A stretch of 64,000 nucleotides of DNA from Bryobacterales bacterium (GTDB lineage Bacteria; Acidobacteriota; Terriglobia; Bryobacterales; Bryobacteraceae): assembly GCA_019261985.1 (NCBI GenBank), contig JAFAQY010000007.1, positions 1 to 64,000 on the forward strand, written 5' to 3'. The position numbers were made by a program, and so were the translations under genes. Shown here in pieces: positions 7,404 to 16,050 of the stretch. How positions within the stretch are numbered: the stretch's first letter is position 1; each line of letters opens with the position of its first letter. The notes below the pieces were generated by a model. That model was not told where the DNA came from, searched no databases, and was given only the letters and a program-made list of their open reading frames with translations.

Positions 7404-8558
7404 ATGGTTGAGCCGTCAACCCGCCAGCCCGTCCACGTTGTTTACGGCGGTGCGCACTTATTCAAGTCCGGAACGTGCCGCAAGCTAGTCGGCTTGGCGC
7501 AGCGCGCGCTAGCCGAGCACGCCCCTGACCTTGCCTCTTTCGCAGCCGCTTTCGATATGCCGCGGAACGTAGCTGCGCAGGTGTATACGCGCGTTTCTGA
7601 GAAGCTCCACCGCGAGCCCGTCGAAGATCTCCGCATCGACTTCGAAGACGGCTTTGGGTTCCGCTCGGATTCCGAAGAAGATGCGGCGGCGGATGCGGCC
7701 GCGCGCGAGACCGTAACGGCGCTTGCCGAAGCATCGCTTCCGCCCTTTTTTGGAATTCGCATTAAGCCGCTGAATCCCGAATGGAAGGGTCGGGCAATGC
7801 GCACGCTGCACCGTTTCCTCGATGGCCTCGGCGGGCGCGTGCCGGACAATTTCGTTATCGCGTTGCCGAAGATCACGGTCCCGGAGCAAGTCGCGGAGCT
7901 CGTCAGAGCCATCGAACCCGTTGCGAACCTTCGAATGGAGATGATGATCGAGACGCCACAAGCGCTCACGCGAATCCCGGAATTGATCTCCGCCGCGCAA
8001 GGCCGATGCATCGCGGCCCACTTCGGCCCTTACGACTACACTGCCAGCCTCGGGATCACGGCCTCACGGCAAAGTCTCTTGCATCCCGCATGCGATACGG
8101 CTCGGTCTCTGATGCAAATTCACTTTGCCGGGTCGGGAATCAGGTTATCCGATGGGCCAACCAATATCCTGCCCATCCCGCCGCATCCGGTGCATGCGGC
8201 CTGGAAGCTGCATTACGATGGGGTCTCGCACGCGCTCGATAACGGCTTCTATCAAGGCTGGGATCTGCATCCGGCGCAGTTGCCTGCGCGCTTCGCCGCG
8301 GTTTATGCATTCTTCCTCGACGGCCTTGAAGCCGCGTCCGAGCGTCTGAAAAATTTCATCGCGCAAGCCGCGCAAGCCACGCGAGTCGGCGGTGTCTTCG
8401 ACGACGCAGCCACCGGCCAAGGACTGTTGAACTATTTCCGCCGCGCGGTGGATTGCGGAGCAATTTCAGAAGAAGACGCGGCGAAGCACACCGGTTTAAC
8501 GCCCGACCAGATGAGACGCGCCTCTTTCTCGAACATAATCCCCACGGCTAGTATTTAA
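7404..8558 (+). CDS. HpcH/HpaI aldolase/citrate-lyase-like protein (DUF6986 type)
   Basis: A 384-residue protein with the TIM-barrel fold of CitE/HpcH enzymes. Recognisable points are DLRIDFEDGFG (acidic metal-site loop near residue 75), FFGIRIKPL (substrate-binding Arg), RMEMMIETPQAL (Glu of the metal site, near 180) and a HFGPYDYTASLG segment near 210 that corresponds to the conserved F-G-x-x-D-x loop of the family. The family cleaves or forms C-C bonds in acyl-CoA or 2-keto acid substrates; this subgroup, sometimes named aldolase or 'phosphoenolpyruvate kinase', has no firm substrate. The start ATG at 7404 lies 25 bp after the propeller gene. Confidence 0.75.
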   Translation: MVEPSTRQPVHVVYGGAHLFKSGTCRKLVGLAQRALAEHAPDLASFAAAFDMPRNVAAQVYTRVSEKLHREPVEDLRIDFEDGFGFRSDSEEDAAADAAARETVTALAEASLPPFFGIRIKPLNPEWKGRAMRTLHRFLDGLGGRVPDNFVIALPKITVPEQVAELVRAIEPVANLRMEMMIETPQALTRIPELISAAQGRCIAAHFGPYDYTASLGITASRQSLLHPACDTARSLMQIHFAGSGIRLSDGPTNILPIPPHPVHAAWKLHYDGVSHALDNGFYQGWDLHPAQLPARFAAVYAFFLDGLEAASERLKNFIAQAAQATRVGGVFDDAATGQGLLNYFRRAVDCGAISEEDAAKHTGLTPDQMRRASFSNIIPTASI

Positions 8559-8586
8559 TCGCAGGACTTGGCATAAAACCAGCTGT

Positions 8587-8612
8587 GGCGCAGGCTTCAG
8601 CCCGCCCCAGCG
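8587..8612. repeat. Hairpin repeat (TTCA subtype), single copy
   Basis: GGCGCAGGCTTCAGCCCGCC is an imperfect palindrome followed by CCAGCG, matching the tail seen after other family members (CTGCCCCAnnGCG). It lies in the 71-bp gap between the convergent aldolase and DNA polymerase IV genes. Confidence 0.6.
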
Positions 8613-8629
8613 TTACGGAAGTTCCGCAA

Positions 8630-9871
8630 TCAGCCGCGCCGCTTCTCCGGCTCTTTCCCCGGCAAATTTTCCGGATTTTCATGCACCCGAGCGCGGAACG
8701 CGGCATCCAGCCCAGCCGCTAAGGATACGACGCCGTCGCCATATTTATCGCGCAGCTTGTCCACCGCGCTAAGCGTCTTGCGCCAAGCTTCGTTCTTCTC
8801 ATGATTGAGGAGGCTCGCTTGCCCCTGCGCCGCTTCAAGCTGCTGCGCGTACACGCCGAGAAGACGAATCGCTTTCGTGTTCCAAGCCTTGTGGAACAAA
8901 TCGCGAGCGGCGGCCGAAAGCTCGGTATCCATCTGAGTGGCGTGTTCCAGAGTGCGTGCCCGAGTGAAGGTGGAAAAGTCGGAGTAGCGCAGCTTAATCT
9001 GAACCGTGCGCGCCCACAGCCGGTGATCCCGCAAGCGCCGCGCCACCATTTCCGATAGCCGGACCAGCATGGCATCGAGCGCGACCGCTTCCGCCGTGTC
9101 TACCGAGAACGTATGTTCGTGGCTGATGGATTTGGGATCGCCGCTTTCTCCGACTTCCGTATCGAACCAGCCGCCGGCATCGCGCCCACGCGCCTTGCCC
9201 GCCAGCGCCAGCCCCCATTTCCCGAAACGCTTTTCCAAAAAAGAATCCTCCAGCGCCGTTAGGTCGCCGACCTTGCGAACGCCGCAGGTGTGCAAATTGC
9301 GCTCGGTGACTTTGCCCACGCCGGGAATTTTTCTGACGTCTAATGGCGCAAGAAACGCAGCTTCCTGGCCCGGCAGAATCCACAAGACGCCGTTCGGCTT
9401 CGCCTGATCGGAGGCCACCTTCGCCACTAGGCGCGATCCCGCCGCTCCAATGGAACAGTTCAAATCGGTTACGCGCTTCACAGCCTCATGCAGTTTGTGC
9501 GCGGCCGCAAGCGGAGGCCCGTGCAGCCGCTCGGTCCCGGCCAGATTGAGGTACGCCTCATCGATCGAAGCCATCTCCACGCGCGGCGAAAACTGCTGGA
9601 GCACCTCATATACCTTGCCCGAATATTCGCGGTACCGCTCGCGATGCCCCTCGACGAAAATCGCCTGTGGGCACAATTTGTACGCAGTGCGGAGCGGCAT
9701 CGCGGAATGAACTCCGAACTTCCGCGCGGCGTAAGATGCCGCCGAAACCACGCCCCGCTCATTCGACCGTCCGCCCACCACAACCGGCTTGCCCTTCAGC
9801 GATGGATCGAACAACTCTTCAACTGAAACGAAGAAGGCATCCATGTCGACATGGAAATACAGTGAGGACAT
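8630..9871 (-). CDS. dinB: DNA polymerase IV (Y family)
   Basis: A 413-residue translesion polymerase. The N-terminal catalytic core has HVDMDAFFVSVE (D9, metal ligand), the GGRSNERGVVSAASYAARKFG nucleotide-binding region (Y47, R50), and ASIDEAYLNL (D104, E105). Helix-hairpin-helix DNA-binding sequence follows (KIPGVGKVTERNL), then the little-finger domain with SISHEHTF and VQIKLRYSDFSTFTR. The length is somewhat above the usual 350-ish residues because of a C-terminal tail (LRDKYGDGVVSLAAGLDAAFR...). It copies over lesions or stalled forks with low fidelity. It stands alone, without imuB or dnaE2, and I saw no LexA box that I could support in the upstream gap. Confidence 0.96.
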   Translation of the reverse strand: MSSLYFHVDMDAFFVSVEELFDPSLKGKPVVVGGRSNERGVVSAASYAARKFGVHSAMPLRTAYKLCPQAIFVEGHRERYREYSGKVYEVLQQFSPRVEMASIDEAYLNLAGTERLHGPPLAAAHKLHEAVKRVTDLNCSIGAAGSRLVAKVASDQAKPNGVLWILPGQEAAFLAPLDVRKIPGVGKVTERNLHTCGVRKVGDLTALEDSFLEKRFGKWGLALAGKARGRDAGGWFDTEVGESGDPKSISHEHTFSVDTAEAVALDAMLVRLSEMVARRLRDHRLWARTVQIKLRYSDFSTFTRARTLEHATQMDTELSAAARDLFHKAWNTKAIRLLGVYAQQLEAAQGQASLLNHEKNEAWRKTLSAVDKLRDKYGDGVVSLAAGLDAAFRARVHENPENLPGKEPEKRRG

Positions 9872-10140
9872 CGGCGGAGCGTGCTTCGCCTACAAGATTA
9901 CCGAATCACTGTACGTCCCGCTCAGCCTGACGCATAACATGTTCCGGCCCAGCCCGCTCCGTCGTCATCGTGTAGTCATCACGATCCCGAGCTCCTTTCA
10001 TACGGCCAGATCGGCCTGTGCGCGTTTGTTGCAGTTTGAGGTCCTGCTGCCGGAGGCTGTGACGCTGCTCGCGTACGAGCATATCGACTAGCGCATTGGC
10101 CCGATTGGCAATCGGCCGCAGATTCCGGCAGTCTGCCCCG
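9872..10140. other. Intergenic gap with a hairpin repeat, no gene seen
   Basis: The 269 bases between dinB and the permease gene hold no frame with protein-like composition on either strand. Its right end (10101-10140) carries a twin-hairpin repeat: CCGATT-ggc-AATCGG (10101-10115) and an imperfect GCAGATTCCGGCAGTCTGC followed by CCCGC. Confidence 0.55.
10101..10140. repeat. Twin-hairpin intergenic repeat, copy 4
   Basis: First stem CCGATT/AATCGG with GGC loop; second stem GCAGA/TCTGC with an imperfect interior. It ends right at the stop codon of the permease gene, so it could shape the 3' end of that operon's mRNA. Confidence 0.7.
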
Positions 10141-12594
10141 CTATTCCATTCGCAATACCTTCATCGGATCGATCGACGCGGCGCGACGGGCTGGCGCCAG
10201 ACTTGCTAGAACGGCAATCGTGACGACCACTCCGCCAACCACAACGAAGGTTAGAGGGTCCGCCCAGTGCGTCTGATAAAGGAATGGTTCGATCGAACCG
10301 CCTAACATTGCGGCTCCGATGACACCGGCGGCTAAGCCTGCTCCGGCCCACTGCGTGGTTTGTTTCAGGACCATCCCGATGACAGTAGAGCGCCGCGCGC
10401 CCAGCGCCATTCGGATGCCGATTTCGGGAGCGCTCCGCGCCACTGTGTAAGAAAGAACCCCGTATAAGCCAACTGCCGCAAGCGCCAAGGCCAGTAACGC
10501 AAAAACTGCGATCAGCGTTACTTGCGTGTTCCGGCCACTCACTTCGGTCTCGATCATCTGATTTATAGTTTGGATTTTGGAGACCGGCTGATCGGGATCG
10601 ACAGCGGAAACGATCTGGCGTACCTCGGACGCGAGCCGGGTTGGATCGGCGAGCGTGCGAATGATTAGGTGGCGCGGGAAAAGGAACTGCGGACCCATAG
10701 CGCCTTGCGTCATCGGTAAATATACCGCCGCCTCTGGCGCTTGGTCCAAATTGAGTTGGCGTGAGTCCGCGACAACGCCGACAATCGTGAACGACTTCGG
10801 GCCGCCAATGCGGATTCGCTGTCCGACTGGATCCCGATCGGGCCAAAATGTCCGAGCCATGGCTTGGCTGATGACTACCACCGGCGGACTAGAATCCGTG
10901 TCCCGCCGGTCAAAGGATCGGCCGCTTAGCACAGGGATCCCCATGACGTTAAAGAAGCCGGAACTGACCGCCCGGTCCACAGCCATTTGCGGAGGTCCTT
11001 CGCCGGGACGAGGATCCGGACGCCCTTCGATCGTGAACCCCGCTCGACCGCCTTTGAACGTCAACGGCGCAAAACTGGTGTAGGCGGCGGACACGACTCC
11101 GGGGAGCGCGGCGGCGCGGTCGAGGACATCATCCAGAAACCGCATGCGCGCGGGGAGAGAGGAGTACTTCGACGGCGGCAGCACGGTTTCAACGATTAAC
11201 AACTTGGAGGTCGCAAACCCTGGATTTACCGAGCGAAGATTGGCCAAACTCCGGAGCAGAAGGCCCGCGGCGATCAGCAGGACCACGGTGAGGGCAACTT
11301 CGCTGGCCGTGAAGAAGCCGCGCAGACGGCTGGTTGCGCTGCCCGCGGTTCCGCGCCGCAATAAGGCGCTGGTATCGGACCTGGCAGCCGTAAGGGCCGG
11401 CGCGACGCCAAAGACTGCCGTAGTGATCCCCGTCACAATCACGGCGAATGCGGCCACTCGGAGATCGATGGAAATCCCGGTCCCGGTGGAAAGCGTATTC
11501 GGGATCAGGCGAACAAGAAACCAGAACGTGGATATGGCGACCCCCGCGCCAACCAGCGCCGCGAGCCCAGCCAGGACCGCGCTTTCCGTCAGCAATTGAC
11601 GGATGATCCGGCTGCGGTGTGCTCCGAGCGCGGCTCGGAGGGCGATTTCCCGATGGCGGCCGGCGCCCCGAGCCATGAGTAATTGAGCGACGTTGGCGCA
11701 AGCAATCAACAGGACTACGGCGACGGTGGCCAGCAGCAGCATCAGCGTGGGGCGAATCTTCGTTGTCAGTACATCGTGCAAAGGCAAAACCTTCGTGCCG
11801 ATTTTTTCGCTGCGGGGAAATCTCTCAATCAACGCTTTTGCGAATCCTGCAACGGCGGCGTCCGCTTGCTCCAGCCGGATTCCATGCCTTAGCCGTCCAA
11901 CAACGGTCAGAATGAACGCAAAACGCTCCTGATCCGAGCCGGGCGCGAAAGCGATGGGGACCCAAACTTGAGCGCCGGGCGTGGGAAACTGCAGCGTTCC
12001 CGGGATTATCCCAACGACCTCGTACTTCGCGCCGTTCAGACTGATTGTTCTGCCGACCAGCGTTGGATCTGCCCCGAATCGCCGCCGCCACAGCCCATCG
12101 CTAATGACGACAACTTTCGGCGCGCCGGGTTTATCATCATCGGGTAGCAGGGTCCGGCCCATGACAGGTTTCACTCCAATGAGCGGTAGTAAATTGCCGG
12201 TCACGGCAATGCCTGCCAGTCTCTCCGGCTCGCCTTGCCCCGTGAGGTTGTAGCTATCGAAGCCGTTCATCGCCGCCATATCTTCGAAGGCCGAATTCTG
12301 TTGCCTCTGGTTCATCGCGCGCCACGCGAGGAAGGAAGCCGGCGAGGGTTCGACCGTAGCGGGCCCACCTAATTGCCGGAAATCTTCGTAGATTTCGACC
12401 AGCCTGTCCGGATCGCGAAACGGCAGGTCTTGGAGCAGCACCGTATTCACCAGGCTGAAAATCGCAATGTTCGCGCCGACGCCAAGAGCTAGCGTCAGGA
12501 CGGATGTGGCAGCGAATCCGGGGCTTTTCCGCAGAGCGTTTTTCGCGTAATGCAGGTCGCGGAAGAGGGAATCCAGGAATACGGGGGTATTCAT
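10141..12594 (-). CDS. ADOP-type ABC transporter permease (MacB/FtsX fold)
   Basis: An 817-residue inner-membrane protein. Layout: cytoplasmic N-terminus with the acidobacterial signature FRDLHYAKNALRKSPGFAATSVLTLALGVGANIAIFSLV (first helix about 22-45), a large periplasmic MacB-like domain (about 50-265), three helices forming an FtsX domain with IACANVAQLLMARGAGRHREIALRAALGA (about 290-330), a fourth helix, a second periplasmic domain (about 450-680), and a second FtsX domain ending ARRAASIDPMKVLRME. The frame is open upstream to 13206, but ATG 12594 overlaps the stop of the cytochrome gene as ATGA and begins the family's usual N-terminus. No ATPase gene adjoins, as is usual for these orphans. 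Likely role: export or envelope stress; not proven. Confidence 0.9.
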   Translation of the reverse strand: MNTPVFLDSLFRDLHYAKNALRKSPGFAATSVLTLALGVGANIAIFSLVNTVLLQDLPFRDPDRLVEIYEDFRQLGGPATVEPSPASFLAWRAMNQRQQNSAFEDMAAMNGFDSYNLTGQGEPERLAGIAVTGNLLPLIGVKPVMGRTLLPDDDKPGAPKVVVISDGLWRRRFGADPTLVGRTISLNGAKYEVVGIIPGTLQFPTPGAQVWVPIAFAPGSDQERFAFILTVVGRLRHGIRLEQADAAVAGFAKALIERFPRSEKIGTKVLPLHDVLTTKIRPTLMLLLATVAVVLLIACANVAQLLMARGAGRHREIALRAALGAHRSRIIRQLLTESAVLAGLAALVGAGVAISTFWFLVRLIPNTLSTGTGISIDLRVAAFAVIVTGITTAVFGVAPALTAARSDTSALLRRGTAGSATSRLRGFFTASEVALTVVLLIAAGLLLRSLANLRSVNPGFATSKLLIVETVLPPSKYSSLPARMRFLDDVLDRAAALPGVVSAAYTSFAPLTFKGGRAGFTIEGRPDPRPGEGPPQMAVDRAVSSGFFNVMGIPVLSGRSFDRRDTDSSPPVVVISQAMARTFWPDRDPVGQRIRIGGPKSFTIVGVVADSRQLNLDQAPEAAVYLPMTQGAMGPQFLFPRHLIIRTLADPTRLASEVRQIVSAVDPDQPVSKIQTINQMIETEVSGRNTQVTLIAVFALLALALAAVGLYGVLSYTVARSAPEIGIRMALGARRSTVIGMVLKQTTQWAGAGLAAGVIGAAMLGGSIEPFLYQTHWADPLTFVVVGGVVVTIAVLASLAPARRAASIDPMKVLRME

Positions 12595-13154
12595 TTGAAG
12601 TGAATACTGAGGAAGGAGGGAGAGGTTACGCTGCCCCTCGGGCGCAGGGGACGGTCCTGCCGGCGCTCGGCTCCTGAGTGCGATGGCGCGGACTTCAGGC
12701 GCTTGCGCTCGGCTCGCGTCCACTGGTAAATCTGCTCCCGTTCCTGGTCGGACAAACGCGCCTCGGGGTGCAGCAGAAGGTATCGCTGAACGGGCATGTC
12801 GCCGTTTTTGACGGCGCTTCCGATCTCGCTGAGCAGCATGATCCGGTCCTCGGCCAGGTTTTCCTGCCAGAGTGAAAGATTCATGTGAAGCCGCGCTTGC
12901 CGGACGTCGCGTGCGATCAGCCAGGACATGGGGGCGATGCGGCCGTACAACGGCAGCTCGGTGTTGAAGGAATGGCAATTTTGGCAGGCACGCTGGAACA
13001 ATCCAAGCGTTTCGGCATCGATGCCTGCCCCCCTCAGGATCGGTCCTTTCACTGCGCGCGAATCGATGTTTCCGAACGGATGAATCAGCGAACCCGCCGC
13101 AAGTATCGCCGCGGCGGTAAACGTTGGAACGAGGTTTCGTATCATGCCCGTCAT
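12591..13154 (-). CDS. Heme-binding c-type cytochrome domain protein
   Basis: A 187-residue protein with an N-terminal membrane anchor or signal (PTFTAAAILAAGSLI) and one heme c site, ACQNCHSFN, near residue 57. The sequence around it (CQNCHSFNTELPLYGRIAPMSWLIARDVRQARLHMNLSLW) matches the 'haem-binding domain' proteins found with Bacteroidetes and Acidobacteria cytochromes, where the downstream Met or His supplies the other ligand. The C-terminal 40 residues are Arg/Ser/Pro-rich and probably unstructured. It starts in an ATGA overlap with the preceding cytochrome (13154/13151); ATG 13145 is an alternative. Its own stop overlaps the permease start in the same way, so the three genes are translationally coupled. 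Confidence 0.85.
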   Translation of the reverse strand: MTGMIRNLVPTFTAAAILAAGSLIHPFGNIDSRAVKGPILRGAGIDAETLGLFQRACQNCHSFNTELPLYGRIAPMSWLIARDVRQARLHMNLSLWQENLAEDRIMLLSEIGSAVKNGDMPVQRYLLLHPEARLSDQEREQIYQWTRAERKRLKSAPSHSGAERRQDRPLRPRGSVTSPSFLSIHFK

Positions 13155-13516
13155 TTCCCCGAAAGCGCCTTAAGATAAGCAATGATGTCGGCGCGCTTAC
13201 TCGCATCGTCTAAACGGAAGGCCATGTCGTTGCCAGGAATAACGCTCTCGGTATCGGCCAGCCACCGGTCCAATGTCGCGTCATCCCAGGTTACGGATGC
13301 GCCCTTCATCGCGTCCGAATAGCCGAACTGACTGTCCTTGCCGGCCGGCTGGCCGTAAATATGACGAAGCCGCGGACCGACCTTCGCGCGATCAAGCGCA
13401 TGGCATCCCGTACAGGTCTGCTCGAAGGCACCGCGGCCGCGCCGCGCATCGCCCGTGCTGGAAGCGATCGCCAAAAGCACGCCGAAAACGACCAGACATA
13501 CGGCCACTGTTTTCAT
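13151..13516 (-). CDS. Class I cytochrome c
   Basis: A 121-residue exported cytochrome. A signal peptide covers residues 1-20; heme c is attached at C35-T-G-C38-H39, and the distal Met lies in IPGNDMAF near residue 98. The segment KVGPRLRHIYGQPAGK and the C-terminal helix RADIIAYLKALSGK are typical of mitochondrial-type cytochrome c. A ribosome site (AAGGAAG) precedes the ATG. It is the second gene of the operon 14478-10141, after a Tat-exported metallophosphoesterase, and probably passes electrons in the periplasm to an oxidase not seen here. Confidence 0.92.
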   Translation of the reverse strand: MKTVAVCLVVFGVLLAIASSTGDARRGRGAFEQTCTGCHALDRAKVGPRLRHIYGQPAGKDSQFGYSDAMKGASVTWDDATLDRWLADTESVIPGNDMAFRLDDASKRADIIAYLKALSGK

Positions 13517-13539
13517 GTTGAACTTCCTTAAGGCGGCGA

Positions 13540-14478
13540 TTAACTCAGATTGGATTGGGTGACGGCCAAGCGATGCGAGCCGGCGACAAAATTCACATTC
13601 CGAATGCCCAACACTTGCCGAAGCTGTTCGTCCGGCACCTTCATCGGTCCGGGCGCGGACGCGCTTCCCGGCGCCGGCTGAGGAAACGCCGTTGACATGG
13701 CCGAATAGAAGGTCACGTTCCCCTCGACCTTCTGCATCGTCTGATGGATATGTCCGTTCAACACCGTGACAGACCCGAACCGCTTGAGCAGATCGAGGGC
13801 CTGCGCGCTATCTTTCGTCGCCCAACCCCATTCCGGATACACTGCCCATAACGGGATATGAGCAAAAACCACGATCGGCGTGCTTGCCTTAAGCCCGCTG
13901 ACGTCCTTCTTCAGCCATACGAGCTGCTCCTCCCCGATGGCCCCGAGGCCATCCAGCTGAGCCGAGTTATTGAGGCCGATGAAATGAACGCCTTTGTGAT
14001 CGAAGCTCTGCCACCCTCGTCCCATGCTCGCCTTGCCGAACCGCTGCAGGTATTGTTTGCCGTCATCTCCGAGCAAATCGTGTTCGCCCGGCACGAAGAA
14101 GATCTGCTTTTGCCGTAATCCCCGAAGAAGCTGGTCCAGCGTGTCGAATTCCTGCGCCTTGGCAAGATGCGTGAGATCGCCGGTGTGCAGGACAAACTCC
14201 GGTTGACGGGTCAGCCCGTTTATCTTCTCCACGGCGGTTTGAAAGGTTCCGGCTACATCGGGATTCGCGGCCTTATCGAATCCGATATGGCTATCGCTGA
14301 TCTGAACGAAAGCAAAGTCCTCTTGTTTTTGGGCCGGCGCGCCCAGCAGCCGCGACGCCGGGACGCCGCCCGCGAAGCTCCAGACCAGACCCGCGCCTGC
14401 CCACTGCATGCACTTCAGAAAACCGCGTCTATCGATCTCCGCCGGCGCGCCCGCCGGCTTCTGTGCCTGTTTGTTCAT
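13540..14478 (-). CDS. Tat-exported calcineurin-like metallophosphoesterase
   Basis: A 312-residue protein. The N-terminus has a twin-arginine type signal (DRRGFLKCMQWAGAGLVWSF). The dinuclear-metal motifs are in order: FVQISDSHIGFD (about 57-68), LHTGDLTH (about 95), PGEHDLLGD (GNHD-like, about 130), and NGHIHQTM (GH-x-H, about 242). This is a complete set for a cyclic-nucleotide or phospho-ester hydrolase acting outside the cytoplasm; the substrate is unknown. It is the first gene of the minus-strand operon leading to two cytochromes and the ADOP permease. The 198-bp gap to the divergent ECF sigma gene carries GGGAAT repeats. Confidence 0.9.
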   Translation of the reverse strand: MNKQAQKPAGAPAEIDRRGFLKCMQWAGAGLVWSFAGGVPASRLLGAPAQKQEDFAFVQISDSHIGFDKAANPDVAGTFQTAVEKINGLTRQPEFVLHTGDLTHLAKAQEFDTLDQLLRGLRQKQIFFVPGEHDLLGDDGKQYLQRFGKASMGRGWQSFDHKGVHFIGLNNSAQLDGLGAIGEEQLVWLKKDVSGLKASTPIVVFAHIPLWAVYPEWGWATKDSAQALDLLKRFGSVTVLNGHIHQTMQKVEGNVTFYSAMSTAFPQPAPGSASAPGPMKVPDEQLRQVLGIRNVNFVAGSHRLAVTQSNLS

Positions 14479-14555
14479 TTAATTGAGCCCTTTCTTGAGG
14501 CGGCCCTTTCGGCGCGCCAGGTTTCGATCAAGTGGACACTCCGGTCCGAACGAAT

Positions 14556-14650
14556 ATTCCCGTGTCGAAATCTCGGGAATAAATCAGGCGGGAATGGCGC
14601 CTATACAATCAGGAAGGAGTTTTGAAGGAACTGTCCCGCCACACGGGAAT
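14556..14650. promoter_or_regulatory. GGGAAT-box control region between divergent operons
   Basis: Four GGGAAT boxes occur in 95 bases: ATTCCCGTGT (14556-14565, inverted), GGGAAT at 14575 and 14590, and ACACGGGAAT (14641-14650). The first and last form a perfect 10-bp inverted repeat. ECF sigma factors commonly use GGAA-type -35 elements, so this may hold promoters for both the sigma gene and the divergent phosphoesterase operon. No matching -10 could be fixed by eye. Confidence 0.4.
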
Positions 14651-14676
14651 AACGGAGTCAGGTTCTAAAGACATTC

Positions 14677-15198
14677 GTGGACCCGAGGACCAGATATTTC
14701 GAACTCACCGTATGGCCGCACATGCGCTCCGCGTATAACCTCGCCCGCTGGCTGGTACGCAATGGCGACGACGCGGAAGACATCGTCCAAGAGGCATTCC
14801 TGAAGGCTTTCAAGGCCATCGATAGCTTCCGTGGCGGCGATGCCAGGGTCTGGATGCTCTCGATCGTCCGCAACACGGCCATGAATTTCCTGCGTAAGCG
14901 TAAACCTGATGTGACCATGGACCTAGATCAACTCGAGCCCTCCGACCGGTCGCCGAATCCCGAGCAAGCGCTGCTCGAACAATCCCGGCGCGAACAGGTT
15001 CGCCGGGCGATTGCCCGGCTGGAGCCGGAGTTCAGGGAGGCGCTGGTGCTGCGTGAAATCGAAGGCCTCTCGTACAAGGAGATCGCGGCCGTTCTCGAAA
15101 TTCCAGCGGGTACCGTGATGTCGCGACTATCGCGCGCGCGGCAACGGCTGCTGAATGAACTGGCTCCCGCAGAGGAGGTTCGTCATGAATTGCCGTGA
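14677..15198 (+). CDS. ECF RNA polymerase sigma factor
   Basis: A 173-residue sigma-70 family protein with region 2 (AYNLARWLVRNGDDAEDIVQEAFLKAFKAID, including the -10 recognising stretch VWMLSIVRNTAMNFLRKRK) and region 4 (EREALVLREIEGLSYKEIAAVLEIPAGTVMSRLSRARQRL, a helix-turn-helix for the -35). A Pro/Asp-rich linker joins them. The start is GTG at 14677. The anti-sigma gene begins 14 bp before its stop, so the two are coupled. By family habit it should drive its own operon and target genes; the divergent phosphoesterase/cytochrome operon is the obvious candidate target. Confidence 0.93.
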   Translation: MDPRTRYFELTVWPHMRSAYNLARWLVRNGDDAEDIVQEAFLKAFKAIDSFRGGDARVWMLSIVRNTAMNFLRKRKPDVTMDLDQLEPSDRSPNPEQALLEQSRREQVRRAIARLEPEFREALVLREIEGLSYKEIAAVLEIPAGTVMSRLSRARQRLLNELAPAEEVRHELP

Positions 15199-15952
15199 CG
15201 CCGAACCGCTTCTGCACGCCCGGCTGGACAATGAGCTTGATGTTGCGAGCGCCATTACCGTCGATCGCCACCTTTCGGAGTGCAGGGCCTGCGCGGCTCA
15301 ATATACCGCGCTTGTAAATCTACAGAAAGAGATCGCGGCCCGACAGCCAGGGTATACGCTTCCGCCTAAGCTGGAAGGGAAGCTCGCGTCGCGGTTCACA
15401 GAGAAAGCGACGTTACTCGCGTGGCTTTGGAGCAGGCCGTGGCAAAGCGCCCCCACTGTGGTTGGTGTTGCGGCGTCGATCGTACTCCTTATGATCTTTC
15501 TGCCGAGGATGCGGACGGCCGGCTCAACCAATATCATCGCCGCCGAGATTCTGGACAACCACCTGCGCGCCCTGCAGCCAGGCCATTTATTCGACGTGGA
15601 GAGCTCGGATCAGCACACGGTGAAGCCGTGGTTTCAGGGTAAGACGGATTTTTCGCCACCGGTTCCCGATCTGACAAATGACGGATTCATTCTTGTAGGG
15701 GGTCGCCTGGAAGTCATTCACCAACAGCCCGCGGCCGCTATCGTGTATAAGCGCAGACAACATGTGATCAGCCTTTATGCGTCGTCTTCGCCCGGTGCGG
15801 AGGGCAAATTCGTGCTGCAGGAACTAGGCGGCTATCATCTGCTCCACTGGAGTCATGGCGAAATGAGCTATTGGGCTGTTTCGGACGTCGCCGCAGCCGA
15901 CCTCCGCGATTTTGCAAGCCTTATCGACGGTGCGGCGGGAAACGGCCGGTAG
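15185..15952 (+). CDS. Anti-sigma factor with zinc-finger N-terminus
   Basis: A 255-residue membrane protein. The first 45 residues carry the zinc anti-sigma motif (MNCRDAEPLLHARLDNELD...VDRHLSECRACAAQY; H-x3-C-x2-C). One transmembrane helix follows at about 96-112 (VVGVAASIVLLMIFLP), and the C-terminal ~140 residues are periplasmic and beta-rich (FILVGGRLEVIHQQPAAAIVYKR...WAVSDVAAADL), as in RsiW/ChrR-type sensors of Acidobacteria. ATG 15185 is preceded by GAGGAGG and overlaps the sigma gene; a longer in-frame start exists upstream but lacks such a site. It should hold the sigma factor at the membrane until an envelope signal leads to its release. Confidence 0.88.
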   Translation: MNCRDAEPLLHARLDNELDVASAITVDRHLSECRACAAQYTALVNLQKEIAARQPGYTLPPKLEGKLASRFTEKATLLAWLWSRPWQSAPTVVGVAASIVLLMIFLPRMRTAGSTNIIAAEILDNHLRALQPGHLFDVESSDQHTVKPWFQGKTDFSPPVPDLTNDGFILVGGRLEVIHQQPAAAIVYKRRQHVISLYASSSPGAEGKFVLQELGGYHLLHWSHGEMSYWAVSDVAAADLRDFASLIDGAAGNGR

Positions 15953-16050
15953 GTCAATATGCGCGGTGGACATGATTGCCTCCGACACAAAGGAGGTCAT
16001 CAAAATCGTACGGCATTTTGCTTGCAGTCTAGGCGCGCGCTGAACTTAGC

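Noticed and set aside
12595-13206. Upstream extension of the ADOP permease frame to 1021 codons
   Set aside because: It overlaps two heme c genes whose starts and stops interlock with it, and the family N-terminus begins at 12594.
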